Below, piece by piece: positions 21,061-31,798 of a stretch of DNA of 64,000 nt. The first letter of the stretch is position 1, and each line of letters starts with the position of its first letter. The notes under the pieces were generated by a model. The model was not told where the DNA came from. It did no database searches and was given only the letters and a program-made list of their open reading frames with translations. Where the stretch lies: positions 27,305,511 to 27,369,510 of the forward strand of contig NC_088210.1 of the NCBI RefSeq assembly GCF_037126465.1, read 5' to 3'. The stretch comes from Ornithodoros turicata (Eukaryota > Arthropoda > Arachnida > Ixodida > Argasidae). The translations under genes were made by a program, and so were the position numbers.

Positions 21061-22160
21061 ATGAATGCTCAACGTAAGCCGCGGTGCAACTTGCGCCCCC
21101 GGTAAGCAGTGTTGTGCTTTTCCTTCCATTAGAATATTCCGTGAGGGCGTCGCCCATGTGAATACACGGTTAGCACGTCGGAAGCGGTCTATGCAGACGA
21201 CACGACAAAGGAAGCTGTCAAATGAAGGAACGAAGGAACAGCAATGTGATGTCAGCCACTTCAGAGGAATAACGCGGGTTGCCTATCATGTTTTCGAAAC
21301 GGTTATCGGAAACACCTTCCGTTCCACTAAAACTCGCTATTGTGTTTCCAAACAGGTCCCGAGAGAGCTTAAGAGTAACACTCAAGTTTCAGAAGCGTCT
21401 GGAAAGCAAGTACCGCGCGATCCTTCCGCCATTGTTCCACCACTACAGCGCGTATCGTTCGGATAATTGCGCCAAACAATCTCACCACTAGAACCTTTCA
21501 TCGCGCTGTCATTCACGCGCACATCCTCACAATGCACGTGTGTATATACGCTGTGAAACGATTCCTATTGCATATTCATAACGCCCCGACAGCAGGGCTC
21601 CCGTGAAAGTTCTTGCCAGAAAGAAGCTTATACGTATTTCCTTTTCTATGCAGCGTGGCAGCGTAAAAAGAAAAAAAATCGATCGTACTACGATTCTGGT
21701 TCTGCCTAATGCTGGCGCTCGCACTAGTGAGGGTGTTATGTCGTACATTGGTCTCGTATAGCCGTTGTAGCTATTGCGATTTTCGGACGACTTCTTTCAA
21801 CAGCGAGCCTTCATACGTCGTTGACCACCTGATACATAAAATCTCACACTGGAATCTTTTGAATGTAACGATAGCATCAATTTCCTCGTTTGAAACAGAT
21901 TTGCTGTGAAAGTGTACAGATGATGACGATGATGATACCGGTGACGACGATGATTAACCACTAATGTAATGTAACCAGAAATGTGATTTGTATAACCACT
22001 AATGTGATGAAGGCCACATCGAGATGAGGCTTCACTCAGCTTTCAGCGTTAACCCTCATTTTTTATGATGACGATGACGGTGGAGAAAAATCACTTTTCA
22101 CGTCTTAAACAGCGCTTTAACGGTCCGTTCATAAGCCATGAGAGTAAAGCCTCTTTTGTA
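21061..22160. other. Unassigned stretch
   Basis: No gene is supported. The 25-bp motif TTCCGTTCCACTAAAACTCG + CTATT at 21317-21341 is a copy of the dispersed terminus discussed for 43471-43623. A GATGATGAC-rich microsatellite lies at 21919-21954. Confidence 0.5.
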
Positions 22161-22240
22161 ACTGAGACGCTTTCGCACACAGTTCCCTCTGTAGTCGGCC
22201 CAAGATTCTCAAAGACCGCTCGCCATCACCGTCACAACCT
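22161..22240 (+). mobile_element. SINE body fragment (possible)
   Basis: GAGACGCTTTCGCACACAGT, TCCCTCTGTAGTCGGCCCAA and a CATCACCGTCAC-type tail correspond to the middle of the 15253 SINE joined almost directly to its tail. An internally deleted or eroded copy. Confidence 0.6.
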
Positions 22241-24652
22241 TTTTCGTCACCCATTTCTCCGCGTGAGTGAATCACGCTCGGGGTAATCTCGTCGAACAGG
22301 AGGCCTACATTACGACAGGCACAAAGCGCAAATTATCCCGTGGACTCCGTGTCCCATATACCAGCCTGTGAATTCGTGTTCCGCTAATGTACAAAACAAT
22401 TACGTGTTCATTTCCGGTGACATCATCCTTCCCTGCCATTTGGAAGTGACGTAACCGAAAAGTGCATTTGCTGCCCTTAGCGCAAATGATGGGTTGGAAA
22501 AGAGCAGTCCTCGCCGGAAATCGGCAACGGAGATGCATGGAAGGGACTTCATGGCTGGACCAGCACTTGCGTGTTTAATGGGGCGCAATCTCTCTCTCTC
22601 CTTTTCTCTCTCTCTCTCCCGCACGGACACCGTAAAACATGGGACGACTGCTACCGCTACGAGGACGTTTTCTTTCGTTTTGAATAGCTCTCCTTGTGGC
22701 TCAAGGTGTCCAAAATATACTTGTTTCGTTGAAATCGCATGAAGTGTGCTTTGTTTAGAACGTCAGTGAGAGAAAATGATCGGCCTGGAAGACGATTTAT
22801 ATCTACAAATTATGAATGCTATCGGCATAGCTATATCCTTGTTTGGTATGCGCATCGGCTGCGTTTAATGAACGGAAGAGAGACGACAAAGTGACTAAAA
22901 GTATCCTGCCACTTGTCATTTTGTTCGTTTAGTACTACTCCTCTCAGCATATCGCTCTGAATGTCCTTATCGTCTACAGCTATTTCTCAACGATGTACGC
23001 GATGATAATGATAAGTATAAGTGAGCTTCTCAAGAAATAAGGGATTGATTCATTGATTTTAAGAAAGAATAGTTTTGAGTAATGAGTTCCTTGTAACTGC
23101 TTGTTGTAATTGACACTCAGTCTCAGAAAGGATATTCCTACTTTTAAATTATATATTGTATCATATACTGGGTTGCCCCATTACCACGCCTTTTCATATC
23201 TCATACTAACCAGAGTGCCCCCGAGCAGTAAGCCACAAGTAGCAAACTTCCTTAATCATCATCACTTCATGTCATGTAGTTGTTGTACCATTGTACCTTA
23301 CAAAGAACTTTGCTAGAATGCTAATGGGTAAGACAAAGTAAATAACCCACAATTTACTTGAAAACGTGGATTAGACAAGTACCGAGCTAGCTATAGAACG
23401 ACAACAACAAACACGCGCGGCGTCCGTGAAGACCTCTTGCTTCAGCGGGGTGTCTTATGTCCACATGGACCAAGAAAAGCTCACCCGTGTAATCTCCATC
23501 AAATAAATCATCCGCGGCTTCGTACAGTAGTTTTTGTAGTAAAACGTACTACACAAACGTCAGTACCTAAACCACACTGTAGCAATCGAATGTTTACTTC
23601 GCTTCGTACCCCTTTAATCTGTCACATCCTCTCCCTCTCTCTGTACACGTTTTAATACCCAGGGGGTGTGACGCGCGGTGCTCACTGAATAACTGCCCGT
23701 CGACTCCACACTCTAAACAGGTCGTGGATTGGGGGAAAACGGTGCAATGCAGTGCGTGGGGGGGGGGGGGGGGGGGTAGGGGGGGATAAGCACAGTGTCA
23801 CGACTTCTCGTGGCCTGGTTGATGGAGTGATGGGTCCTTCTGTGGGGTCCTAATGCACTCTAGCGGTCGTCGTAGCCTTGGCAGCGGGGTGGGGAAGGAA
23901 GGGTCCGTTGTGCCGTTTACCACAGTAGAGGAGTCTCAATATTAAAGTCAGGCCCGATGAAATATAGATCGCCCGATTCGTGTCTAGCATGCGCGAGCAA
24001 GCTTGAAGCTCAAACGCCAGAATGATCCCATATAGCAGGGCAGGGGAGAGTTGGTGATTTTTCTCCGCGAAAGACAGGGCAGCTCTATTTTTGTGTGTAT
24101 GTGTGTTCGTATGTGTTTAGGGCTTTGCGTTTTTTTTTTTTTTTTCACGGTTTGTTGACGGGGAAAAGCATCGTGTGCGCAGAAGGGAGTGCATACCGTG
24201 ATTACCGTGATATGGCACATTGCGCCCTGTCTGAGAATAGTTATGTTAGTACGCATGCAAGCATGTTTTTGTTTGCCATATACCCAATAGATCTATTGGG
24301 GTTTTCTTTGTGGCGCTGGTTCATTTTGCTATATGCATGACATTGGTGGGTGGCTCGTTTGAGAACATCTAGCTTGGACACGAAAGCAGCAATGTTCTAC
24401 GTGTTCGAAGATGAACGATTCCTAAGTTCCAGCTGCTTTCAACCTGTATGCCTTTGAGAGCGTAAACTTCCTGTGTTGTATTTAACTGTCCCTCCACTGT
24501 ATGGTTTGAGATCAGGGGAATATTCAGGAAAGAATAGTACGTTGTGTGTCTGCACGTTTCCTGCCGGATGTTCTAGCAGACCTAGTCCTATTTCAAGTAA
24601 CAGTCACTTTCAATTAAACATGCAATTTTGGACGATGGCCACTGCAACTGAT
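22241..24652. other. Unassigned stretch; long G-run
   Basis: No gene is recognised. A run of about 19 Gs (23758-23776) followed by TAGGGGGG could form a G-quadruplex. There are also CT runs at 22589-22618 and a T-run at 24130-24145. Confidence 0.5.
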
Positions 24653-24690
24653 TCCTGATGAAAGTCCACTAGAGAGCGAAGCTTTGGGCT
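24653..24690 (+). ncRNA. Decayed hammerhead-like motif (tentative)
   Basis: CTGATGA (24655-24661) is followed by a potential stem (AGTCCACTAGAGAGC) and then GAAG instead of the hammerhead core GAAA. The arrangement CTGANGA - stem II - GAAA is the catalytic core of hammerhead ribozymes, which Penelope-like retroelements often carry. The stem and the GAAA are degenerate here, so activity is unlikely. Confidence 0.2.
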
Positions 24691-26160
24691 GAGAACAACA
24701 ATGCTTAAAGACCATTCATGCTGTTGCCTACGGTAATATGCTGCTGTGGCTATGTACCGTTACGGGTGCAACGTACGGGTACCTTAATGTTGCTGTTGAG
24801 CACAGTCGGGTTTGGTTTGAAAGGTAAGTAAAATATGGAGAGCTTGGCCCGCCTCTACGTTGGCTACTTCAGCACGCTAAGGGTGTCGAGGTGTCGCCAC
24901 CAGATTTCTAGAAGGACGAGCGTTCAACGAGAGCCTTGATGGAGGAAGTCACAGAGTAGGAACGCAACTTCCCGATAGGCGGCTGGCCAGTAACCAAGTA
25001 CCTTCTCTATGTCAATAGGTCCGTTTCACGTAACCTGTCGAAGGTACTCCGGAGCACTTCACGACTTGCTGTGTATCGCACGCAGCTGAGCAGTACGCGC
25101 TGTGCGTTGTCTGGCACTCAGTACAAGGTGCATTGTGGTGAGGCAGACGGTACAGGAACGCCCAGCAAGGGGAACATCCACCCCGATTTTTCTCTCTTTT
25201 GTGCTTTATCACATTACGTCAAATAGACTCTCTAGAGGCCTGCCAAGACATTCAGTACACACAACTTCGTAATTGAGTACTACTGTAATTAGGTGTAATA
25301 GGTTCATAATGATAATAATAATAATTTTGAGTAGATTTACACGTTCTTAAAAGACGCGAGTATCTTCACTGAATTTGTCCACATCAAATGGGAACCGGTT
25401 CGTGCGGCAGCGTGAAATTGATATGGCACTTCTCATTGTGATCCTCTAACCTAGGAAGGGAGGCGCTTTTGTTGCTACTCAAGTAGTCTAAGGTATTATG
25501 AGGCATCACCGCCGTAGCGACGTGCTTCACTGTAATATGCATTAGCCCTTAGCTTGATGGATGGAGCAACCCGTTGTGTTGGCCGGGGCCGATCTCTCAT
25601 TTATCGAAGTGCCACCTAACGTTGCCCTCCGGGTAGGCGCCCTTACACGCTACGTGCAGCTTCACCGCTATACATCGTTCTCTTGCAAATACTCCTCCTG
25701 TTGAAGTGCGTTTAGTTTAGCTTGGTCGTAGATGAATGAAACGGGGTACTCTGCTGTTACTGTGTTACGTATGGCTGCTGTCAGGGCAGAAAGATGGAAC
25801 GTGTGGACATGGTGTTGTGCTGTATTTTTTCACATTGAAGTGTTGCTAGTTACGGGGAGCGTTTAGTGACCTGACAAGCGCACGTAGTATACCATTTGTC
25901 TAGCGTGCTATGTGGGTATGTTATACAACTATATTCAGTTGTTTGGTACTTGTCGTACCGATCCTGTCATAATGTATCTGCTGTAAAGAGTACCCTTGCT
26001 GAACGGGTCACAAAATGACGGTGATTGCTTTCATTCGCGAGGTTTAGTACATCGGGAGGGGCTCACGACTATCAGTTCGGAAAATATCATAAACCAATAG
26101 CCTCGTCCCTTTGAAGCGGGTGACATCATATTGCTAAGCTTGGATTTGATAACTTCCTGT
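24691..26160. other. Unassigned stretch, probable old repeats
   Basis: No gene is seen. About 24840-25010 resembles 9385-9545 loosely. About 26045-26150 (TTTAGTACATCGGGAGGGG, CCTTTGAAGCGGGTGACATC) resembles 41341-41437 (TTTTAGTACACCGGAAGGGG, CCTTTGAAGGGGATGACATC), so the two look like copies of one small MITE. (AAT)n at about 25311-25323. Confidence 0.45.
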
Positions 26161-26823
26161 AATCTACACTCCAAGAAAAAGAGAAGTAAAACGGGGAGTA
26201 AATGCAGCTTCTAGTCCCCTAGATTGTAATTTATGCTTGTGCAGGGGGTGTGGGGTTGGTTCCACGCGAATCAAATACGGGTTAATCCAGCAAAAACCCA
26301 ACTAACCGTGTTCCACAGTTCACTCAAGTATGTGCATGCCACATTGCCGCTTACTTTACATTCTTCTAAGTGTGATAACTGTGTTTGTGTAATTCTCAAT
26401 TATAGTAATACGGCTAACTATTTGGGTATTTTATTCAACAGTGATATGTCTTGGAATGATCACCTGATTTCCGTCTGTTCAAAGCTAAGAAAGATTTCCT
26501 GTATATTACGTGGGCTACGTGGTACTACCCCTCCTAGAGTAAGGAAAACTGTCTTAGAAAGTTTAGGGTATAGTATCATTCGATACAGTGTGACCATATT
26601 TGGACATTGCAGCGAGACTTGGAAATGTAAAATTAACTCAATCTTTAAAAAAAACTATCTGAAGAGCGTTGTCTATGGTACTCCTGCACACTATATGACG
26701 GATCATTTTGTATATGCACAACTTCCTCGTTTGAAAACCTTTCAGATACACTGTTGTATTGAAGTACTCCTGGTCGCAGCTATACAAAATTTCTAGCCCT
26801 GCCAGGCGTCTGCTTAGGAAGCC

Positions 26824-26877
26824 TGGTGAATCACCCCAGGTCATAGTCACGATTTATTTGTTGTCGTTGTTGTTGTT
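26824..26877 (+). mobile_element. 54-bp retroposed tail inside the LINE
   Basis: The 11-bp repeat CTTAGGAAGCC flanks it (26813-26823 and 26878-26888). The insert reads TGGTGAATCACCCCAGGTCA, TAGTCACGATTTATTTG and (TTG)n. On the other strand this matches the end of the (CAA)n / GGGGTGTTTC family seen at 60201. It is an extreme 5' truncation of that retroposon, and it breaks the LINE frame. Confidence 0.88.
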
Positions 26878-27440
26878 CTTAGGAAGCCACCTCCCAGATA
26901 TCTCGAGCCGTTAACATTCGCCCGTTATGGCAACTATTGTCTTCCTTATTATGTTCCTTTTATTTTTAACAACCTGCTCAACGAAATTTTCGCCACCCAA
27001 CGCAAGCGAGACTTTAAGAAATCTCTGTTTCAGGTAGCCTTAGTGAAGTTTGTTTCCTGTGTCTGAAGACAGTTGTCGAATGCTTTAATTTAATTTGTCT
27101 CGCTCCTGATGATCTGGATTGTTCTGAGGTTAATCGTGTCGGTTCCGTGTACTTTTTGTAATATACAACAATGTCATGTATCATAATTTTCATACTGTAG
27201 TTAACCGCTGCTGACGCCGGGCCCTGTGTCACAAGCCGCTCGAGCTTCATCTTCTGAAATCCATATCATCATTCTTTCACCGTTTGTCTGTCATCTTTTT
27301 TTGTTTTTGTCACCTTTGTCTTTAATCTATCTCATCCCTCTTTCACCGTTTGTTAATTTATCATTTATTTCCTAATTCTTTTCGTTACATTTTTTTATTT
27401 ATTTTATTCTTCTTTCATTTATTTTCTTTCTTTGCGGAAT

Positions 27441-27517
27441 GGCAAGCCGACGTCCCGTTTGGCTGACCTTTCCCCATTTTTTTCCCCTTTCGTCTAATAA
27501 ATATATCCCCCCCCCCT
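27441..27517 (+). mobile_element. Conserved LINE 3'-UTR block
   Basis: GGCAAGCCGACGTCCCGTTT, GGCTGACCTTTCCCC, a T-run, CTAATAAATATATC and about 10 Cs. It is the anchor that identifies the orphan tails at 13263-13332 (minus) and 14311-14377 (plus). About 80 bases of the same element follow it before the tail repeats. Confidence 0.85.
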
Positions 27518-27687
27518 TCGGGCTTAGGCTTTCCCGCTTATGTATACGTTGTGTATTTCGTGAGAGCTGAATGAATAAAATGAAATGAGATTAAATGAAA
27601 TTACAATTACTCCCCGTTCTGTTCCCCTAACCCCGAAACTTATTTCCCAGGACTGCAAATAGTAGTATCGTGACGTACGGGCCGGTT

Positions 27688-27815
27688 GCCACGTGATGAA
27701 GTGAAGCGATCACACGGAAAAACAAGACAGAACTTCAAAAAGTCTTCAAAATATTTTTTTTTTTAAAGTACTGTCGCGTTTTTCCGTGTGATGGCTTCAC
27801 TGCATGTAGACACTC
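27688..27815. mobile_element. Small fold-back nested in MITE-A
   Basis: GAAGTGAAGCGATCACACGG + AAAAAC (from 27700) pairs with GTTTTTCCGTGTGATGGCTT + CACTGC (to about 27807). Comparison with the intact 15519 copy shows that about 120 bases are extra at this point, between the blocks GACTGCAAA and GCAAATGGTC. Confidence 0.75.
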
Positions 27816-28261
27816 GACTTCGCAAATGGTCTCCTCAGTGCAAAAGTCTACGTAAATATGTGCTCTTCGTGAACTGGGTGGAATAAGGCTATATAACTTA
27901 GCTAACTTAGCAATTCTCCACTCACGCGGATGACTAAATACTTAGTGGTCCTTCCTCGCGACATGGTGCCCTATGCATGTCGCAAGATTTTATATTACTC
28001 GACAATTCAATGTGTTTCCATTCATGCACATGACACACACACACACACACACACATTGGATGATGATGATGATGCGGTAAGCGACTCATGCACATGAATA
28101 GTGTACTTGGAACAGTTAGAACAAAGCGTGAAATGCAGTCTCCACTCTGTGACATTCATTTACTCCCTAAAGGGTCTAAGGGGCTAATTGTGGCAATGCA
28201 GTCAGTCCCCAAATGGACTAAAATTACTTTTTTTTTTGAGTGTATCGTTCTCGTAGAGTTC

Positions 28262-28286
28262 TTCCGGTGTACTAAAACTCGCTATT
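28262..28286 (+). repeat. Dispersed 25-bp terminus motif
   Basis: TTCCGGTGTACTAAAACTCG followed by CTATT. It recurs at 21317-21341, reversed at 41335-41359, and as both ends of the 43471-43623 element. Probably a solo MITE end. Confidence 0.65.
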
Positions 28287-28318
28287 CTGTTCCGTTCCGG
28301 TATAAGGGTGTCTCAATT

Positions 28319-29021
28319 GAATCCCCGGGCTAAATAATTCGCGAACGGGTGCGCTAATCGACGAACTTTCTAGTTTACAAGTATCTGTCCGATACCACTT
28401 ACAAGCTGCGCACCGTGTGAATGAGTGGGAAGTGCTCATTATTAAAATAAAAATGCAAATGAGTTTCGTAAAAAAGCGTAACTTCTAAAGCAGGGCGCTG
28501 TCGGCATTAAATATGGGTACTACCCCTTTTGGGACCTTCAGTGGACACCTTTTAGAGAAAAGTCTGCCGCGGGTCATTTGTTGCAGTAATTAATTGGTTT
28601 CGGTTTACATATTTTTGTCGCGGCTGGTCGCGGTGAAGCGCAAAAGGACGCTCTTCCACTCCCTTATCCACCAATGAATTAAGTCCTTTTGCGCTTCACC
28701 GCGACCAGCCGCGACAAAAATATGTAAACCGAAACCAATTAATTAGTGCAACAAATGACCCGCTTCGGTGGCAGATTTTTCTTTAAAAGGTGTCCACTGA
28801 AGGTCCTAAAAGGGGCAGTACCCAATTTAATGCCGACAGCGCCCTGCTTTAGAGGTTATGTTTTTTACGAAACTCATTAGAATTGTTATTTAAATAATAA
28901 GCGCCTCCGACTCATTCACACGGTCCGCAGCTTGCAGGTGGTATCGGACATATATTTGTGAAAAAGAAAGGTCGTCGATTGGAGCACCAGTTCGCGAATT
29001 ATGTAGCCCGGGGATTTAGCT
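28319..29021. mobile_element. Giant fold-back element, ~335-bp arms
   Basis: The left arm runs 28319-28649 and the right arm 28683-29021, with a spacer of 33 bases. Paired blocks include AATCCCCGGGCT / AGCCCGGGGATT at the ends, GCAGGGCGCTGTCGGCATTA, and the almost identical inner 90 bp around GGTTTCGGTTTACATATTTT and GCGGCTGGTCGCGGTGAAGC. Identity rises toward the centre. There is no coding capacity. It lies 76 bp right of the MITE-A copy. Confidence 0.9.
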
Positions 29022-29228
29022 GAGCCACCCGCGGTAGAAGAAAAATACCATTCGAATCCCATTTTACAATTACCCTTTAATTCACGTAACTAGCGTAGAA
29101 CTACATAATTCAGTTGAGCAGACAAATTCCAGAACTGTCAAGTTCACAACAAGGATGGTTCGTGTTGTTATCATCACACATGTGTGCTTTATGAGTTTCT
29201 ATGGGGCGCAAACCTAAGTTACTTGACC

Positions 29229-29261
29229 CTAGGTCATAGACACGATTTATTTGTTGTTGTC
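29229..29261 (+). mobile_element. 33-bp retroposed tail with 11-bp duplication
   Basis: The repeats GTTACTTGACC (29218-29228 and 29262-29272) flank CTAGGTCATAGACACGATTT and ATTTGTTGTTGTC. It is the same tail as at 26824-26877, truncated even further. Confidence 0.82.
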
Positions 29262-29272
29262 GTTACTTGACC

Positions 29273-30578
29273 GGAACCTGTGGAGCGGAAACTCCTGCTG
29301 GACTTGTGTTCATTCTAGACAGTTTTCTAACGGCGTGCAGTCTGTGCTTACAGCCTCCTTCCGACGAAGCACCTCTTACTGCAGTTCTCATAGAGGCTAT
29401 CGCATGCGAGAGCTGCCTACCTGTAAGACGGTACATAGCGCTGCTGCAGATGTAAAACCTTATAAATGACGTCTAGAGTGTGATGCAATACCACTCGCAT
29501 ATATGTAATCCCACAGAAACGGGAAGGAATGAAGTTAGGCTCTCCGCTGTACGACATGCCTCCACGAACACAGCAGCCCAACCTCCGTGAAATTACCCAG
29601 CAACATTTTGATCACATCTGACAGTTTTTTCTGAGAATTCCTCCGAAATGATTTGATTTACGCGTTTCAAAATCTCCGTTCATATAACCGCACATAAATA
29701 TGGGATTGCGCCGGTGACGACATCACAACGGTGTGACAAACAGTGACGCGTTTTAAAACTTTTTTTTTATCAATGCGCTGTTTATCGACAGCCCGTTATT
29801 GAAAAAGCTACGGCGTCGTTTCTAAAGTTAGTGACACTTTTTTATTTTTTATTTTTTTCTGAGACTAAAGAAATGTATTCATTTTGGAGACATCAGAAAC
29901 GTTCGGAACAATTATCGAATAGCTGCCAACGTATTTGTGCTTCCCACTGAACGGTACAGGTTTCTACAGCTATAGAAATATCAGGTTACAATGCTTAGGG
30001 GGATTTCCAATTATTCAGTCCACGTTTGCTTGCGACCGCTCGCTGAGAACCGCGATGGGAAAAGATATACGATACATTTGAGCGTGCGGAGAGAGAGACG
30101 GAGACAAAAAAAAGAGGGGATAGACAAAGCCGTTTGAACGTTTTCGATTTGCAGTATTCATTTGCTCGCCACGTATGTTCAATCCATTTTGTGTATTTGT
30201 ATTTCTTTTTTCTGTCGGCCGCATTTGTCGTCAGTGCTACGTGAAAAAAACAAAACAAAAGAACAGTTGACACCGTGTGTGGCATGTTTGTTGTGTGACG
30301 AATGCAACCTCTCCCTATTATTTTTTCTTCATCGACATCGACATCATGTTTGTCGTGGACGTAAAATATTGCCTGGAAAATTTCAATCTATCTGATCGCA
30401 TTACTGGTGGTCTAGGAAACCGATATAATCGCGACGTCGTTCTCATCTGAAGATTGGCAATTTAAGGTCAAGGCCCCCTAAGATAAGGAACTTTGTTGCC
30501 GTCAGTATTCGGATGAAAATATACTGAACAGTACTGTATAATGTTTTGTTTACAAACCAGGGTCTCCTGCAGCTACAG
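29273..30578. other. Unassigned non-coding stretch
   Basis: No gene is recognised. T-runs at 29761-29768 and 29838-29858. Confidence 0.5.
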
Positions 30579-30632
30579 TATTTGGAACTACGGAAGCGTA
30601 TACGAAGAGGGGAGTCAAGTCCTGTAGATCAC

Positions 30633-30829
30633 ATAAACAAAATACAGAAACCGACACTGAAGATTTTTGTTTAAGTTTAATTTGTACAAGCGTTCGAGTG
30701 GAGGTCCACGCTTCCTCAGGTACCGAGATACCTCCTTGGTACCTGAGGAAGCGTGGACCTCCACACGAACGCTTGCACAAATTAAACTTAAACAAAAATC
30801 TTCAGTGTCGGTTTCTGTATTTTGTTTAT
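30633..30829. repeat. 92-bp-arm near-perfect hairpin
   Basis: The left arm (30633-30724) and right arm (30738-30829) are reverse complements with only about two mismatches; the loop is 13 bases. Paired blocks include AAAATACAGAAACCGACACT and GTGGAGGTCCACGCTTCCTC, then AGGTACC. A 15-bp direct repeat, TATTTGGAACTACGG, lies at 30579-30593 and 30827-30841, but the left one is about 40 bases outside the arm. The high identity implies recent origin or selection. Confidence 0.9.
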
Positions 30830-31790
30830 TTGGAACTACGGTGAGTTTCAGTCTTGCAAAAAAAGGAGAAATTGAGTTCATCTACTGAGGGCGAATTGAG
30901 GAACCACGGTATGAATAAACAGTCCCGGGGTTGTGCGGACCAGCGGGAGCGTCATATGTAATCAGCATTGTTTTTTTTTTTTTTTTTTTTTTTTCATGTT
31001 AACCATATACGGACAGAGGATTACTGAGGGAACTACCGAATAGACACGAGCAGAAAACATTGTTTTTCATTTCATTCATATGAATGGTTAGCGATGGGAG
31101 TATGCCCGGAGTATGGGAGTATGCCGTCTGTATGCCCGGGGCATACAGAGTAGACCATCGTTGTAACCAAATTGCTTTTTTTTTTTTTGAATTATCGCTT
31201 TACTCGAAGTTTCACGCTATCCATACCGAAATGCATGCGTTTTGAACCCGATTATTCGAAGCGTCCTGCAAGCCGACATTGCTTGACGAAAGCCCGTACG
31301 GCAAACTCAGCGCACATCTCTTTCTTTCCCCTCTCTCTTTCTTTTTATCCATATAAATTATAAGGGAGGTTGTGGTTTTCTAGGTGCTCATTACAACGGT
31401 CTGTTTGCTTGTTCGAATATTTTTTTCAGATTCCCGCGGTGTTTCAGTGATGTCGAAACTACCGTCGCTGCTTTCGTGGCATTTCTGCTTTTATCGAATA
31501 GCCGCTTATATCGAATTTTTCGCCAGTCCTGTTGACTTTGTTACAACGACTGTTAACTGCACGTACGTGTAGGTACCTATATACGTACGGCACTACCGCC
31601 ACAGCCCTCCCGTCAATGTTTAAACAAGAAGCCGCGAACTTTCTTGAAGAAAGCTAGACTTGCGAATCCTTCTTCAACATTCCGCTCAAGCGTAGCCACA
31701 ATAATATAAGTACGCGGAAGCTACCGCTGTGACACGAAATGATTGTCAAGGGGCACATCTAGTTATTTCGTTCCTTAAAAGAAAAATTAT
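30830..31790. other. Unassigned stretch; poly-T and a small palindrome
   Basis: A T-run of about 24 lies at 30971-30994. TGTATGCCCGGGGCATACA at 31127-31145 is a perfect palindrome within a short GGAGTATG-repeat region. No gene is supported. If the exon at 31799 is real, this is the start of its first intron. Confidence 0.5.
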
Positions 31791-31798
31791 GTACTCAC

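Larger units (their letters stand above)
26230..27598 (+). mobile_element. 5'-truncated non-LTR retrotransposon, reverse transcriptase C-terminus
   Basis: The frame 26233-26796 (about 187 residues) encodes the downstream part of a LINE reverse transcriptase. WFHANQIRVNPAKTQLTVF matches the W-N-L-N-KT element after the catalytic palm. ANYLGILFNSDMSWNDHL matches the YLG-D-L-W-H element. LRKISCILRGLR and the following IFGHC segment match the thumb. The FADD catalytic motif lies upstream and is lost, so the copy is dead on arrival. After an insertion at 26824-26877 the frame resumes (RYLEPLTFARYGNYCLPYY, FKKSLF) and stops near 27060. The 3' UTR carries GGCAAGCCGAC, GGCTGACCTTTCC, TAATAAATATATC and a C-run, and ends in AATGAAATGAGATTAAATG repeats. 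This places it in the Jockey/CR1-like group; the exact clade is unresolved. Confidence 0.85.
26167..28242 (+). mobile_element. MITE-A copy split by a LINE and a fold-back
   Basis: TA (26165-26166) precedes CACTCCAAGAAAAAGAGAAG, and the right end GAGTG meets TA at 28243-28244. The left part (to about 26229) and the right part (from about 27599: TTACTCCCCGTTCTGTTCCC, CTACGTAAATATGTGCTC, CCTATGCATGTCGCAAG) together rebuild the same map as the intact 15519-16050 copy. Three later features sit inside: the LINE at 26230-27598, a small fold-back at about 27688-27815, and a CA repeat at 28028-28055 followed by (GAT)n. Confidence 0.85.

Noticed and set aside
26233..26796. Active reverse transcriptase gene
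   Set aside because: The copy begins after the catalytic palm motif, is broken by an insertion and lacks ORF1 and the endonuclease, so it is a dead fragment.
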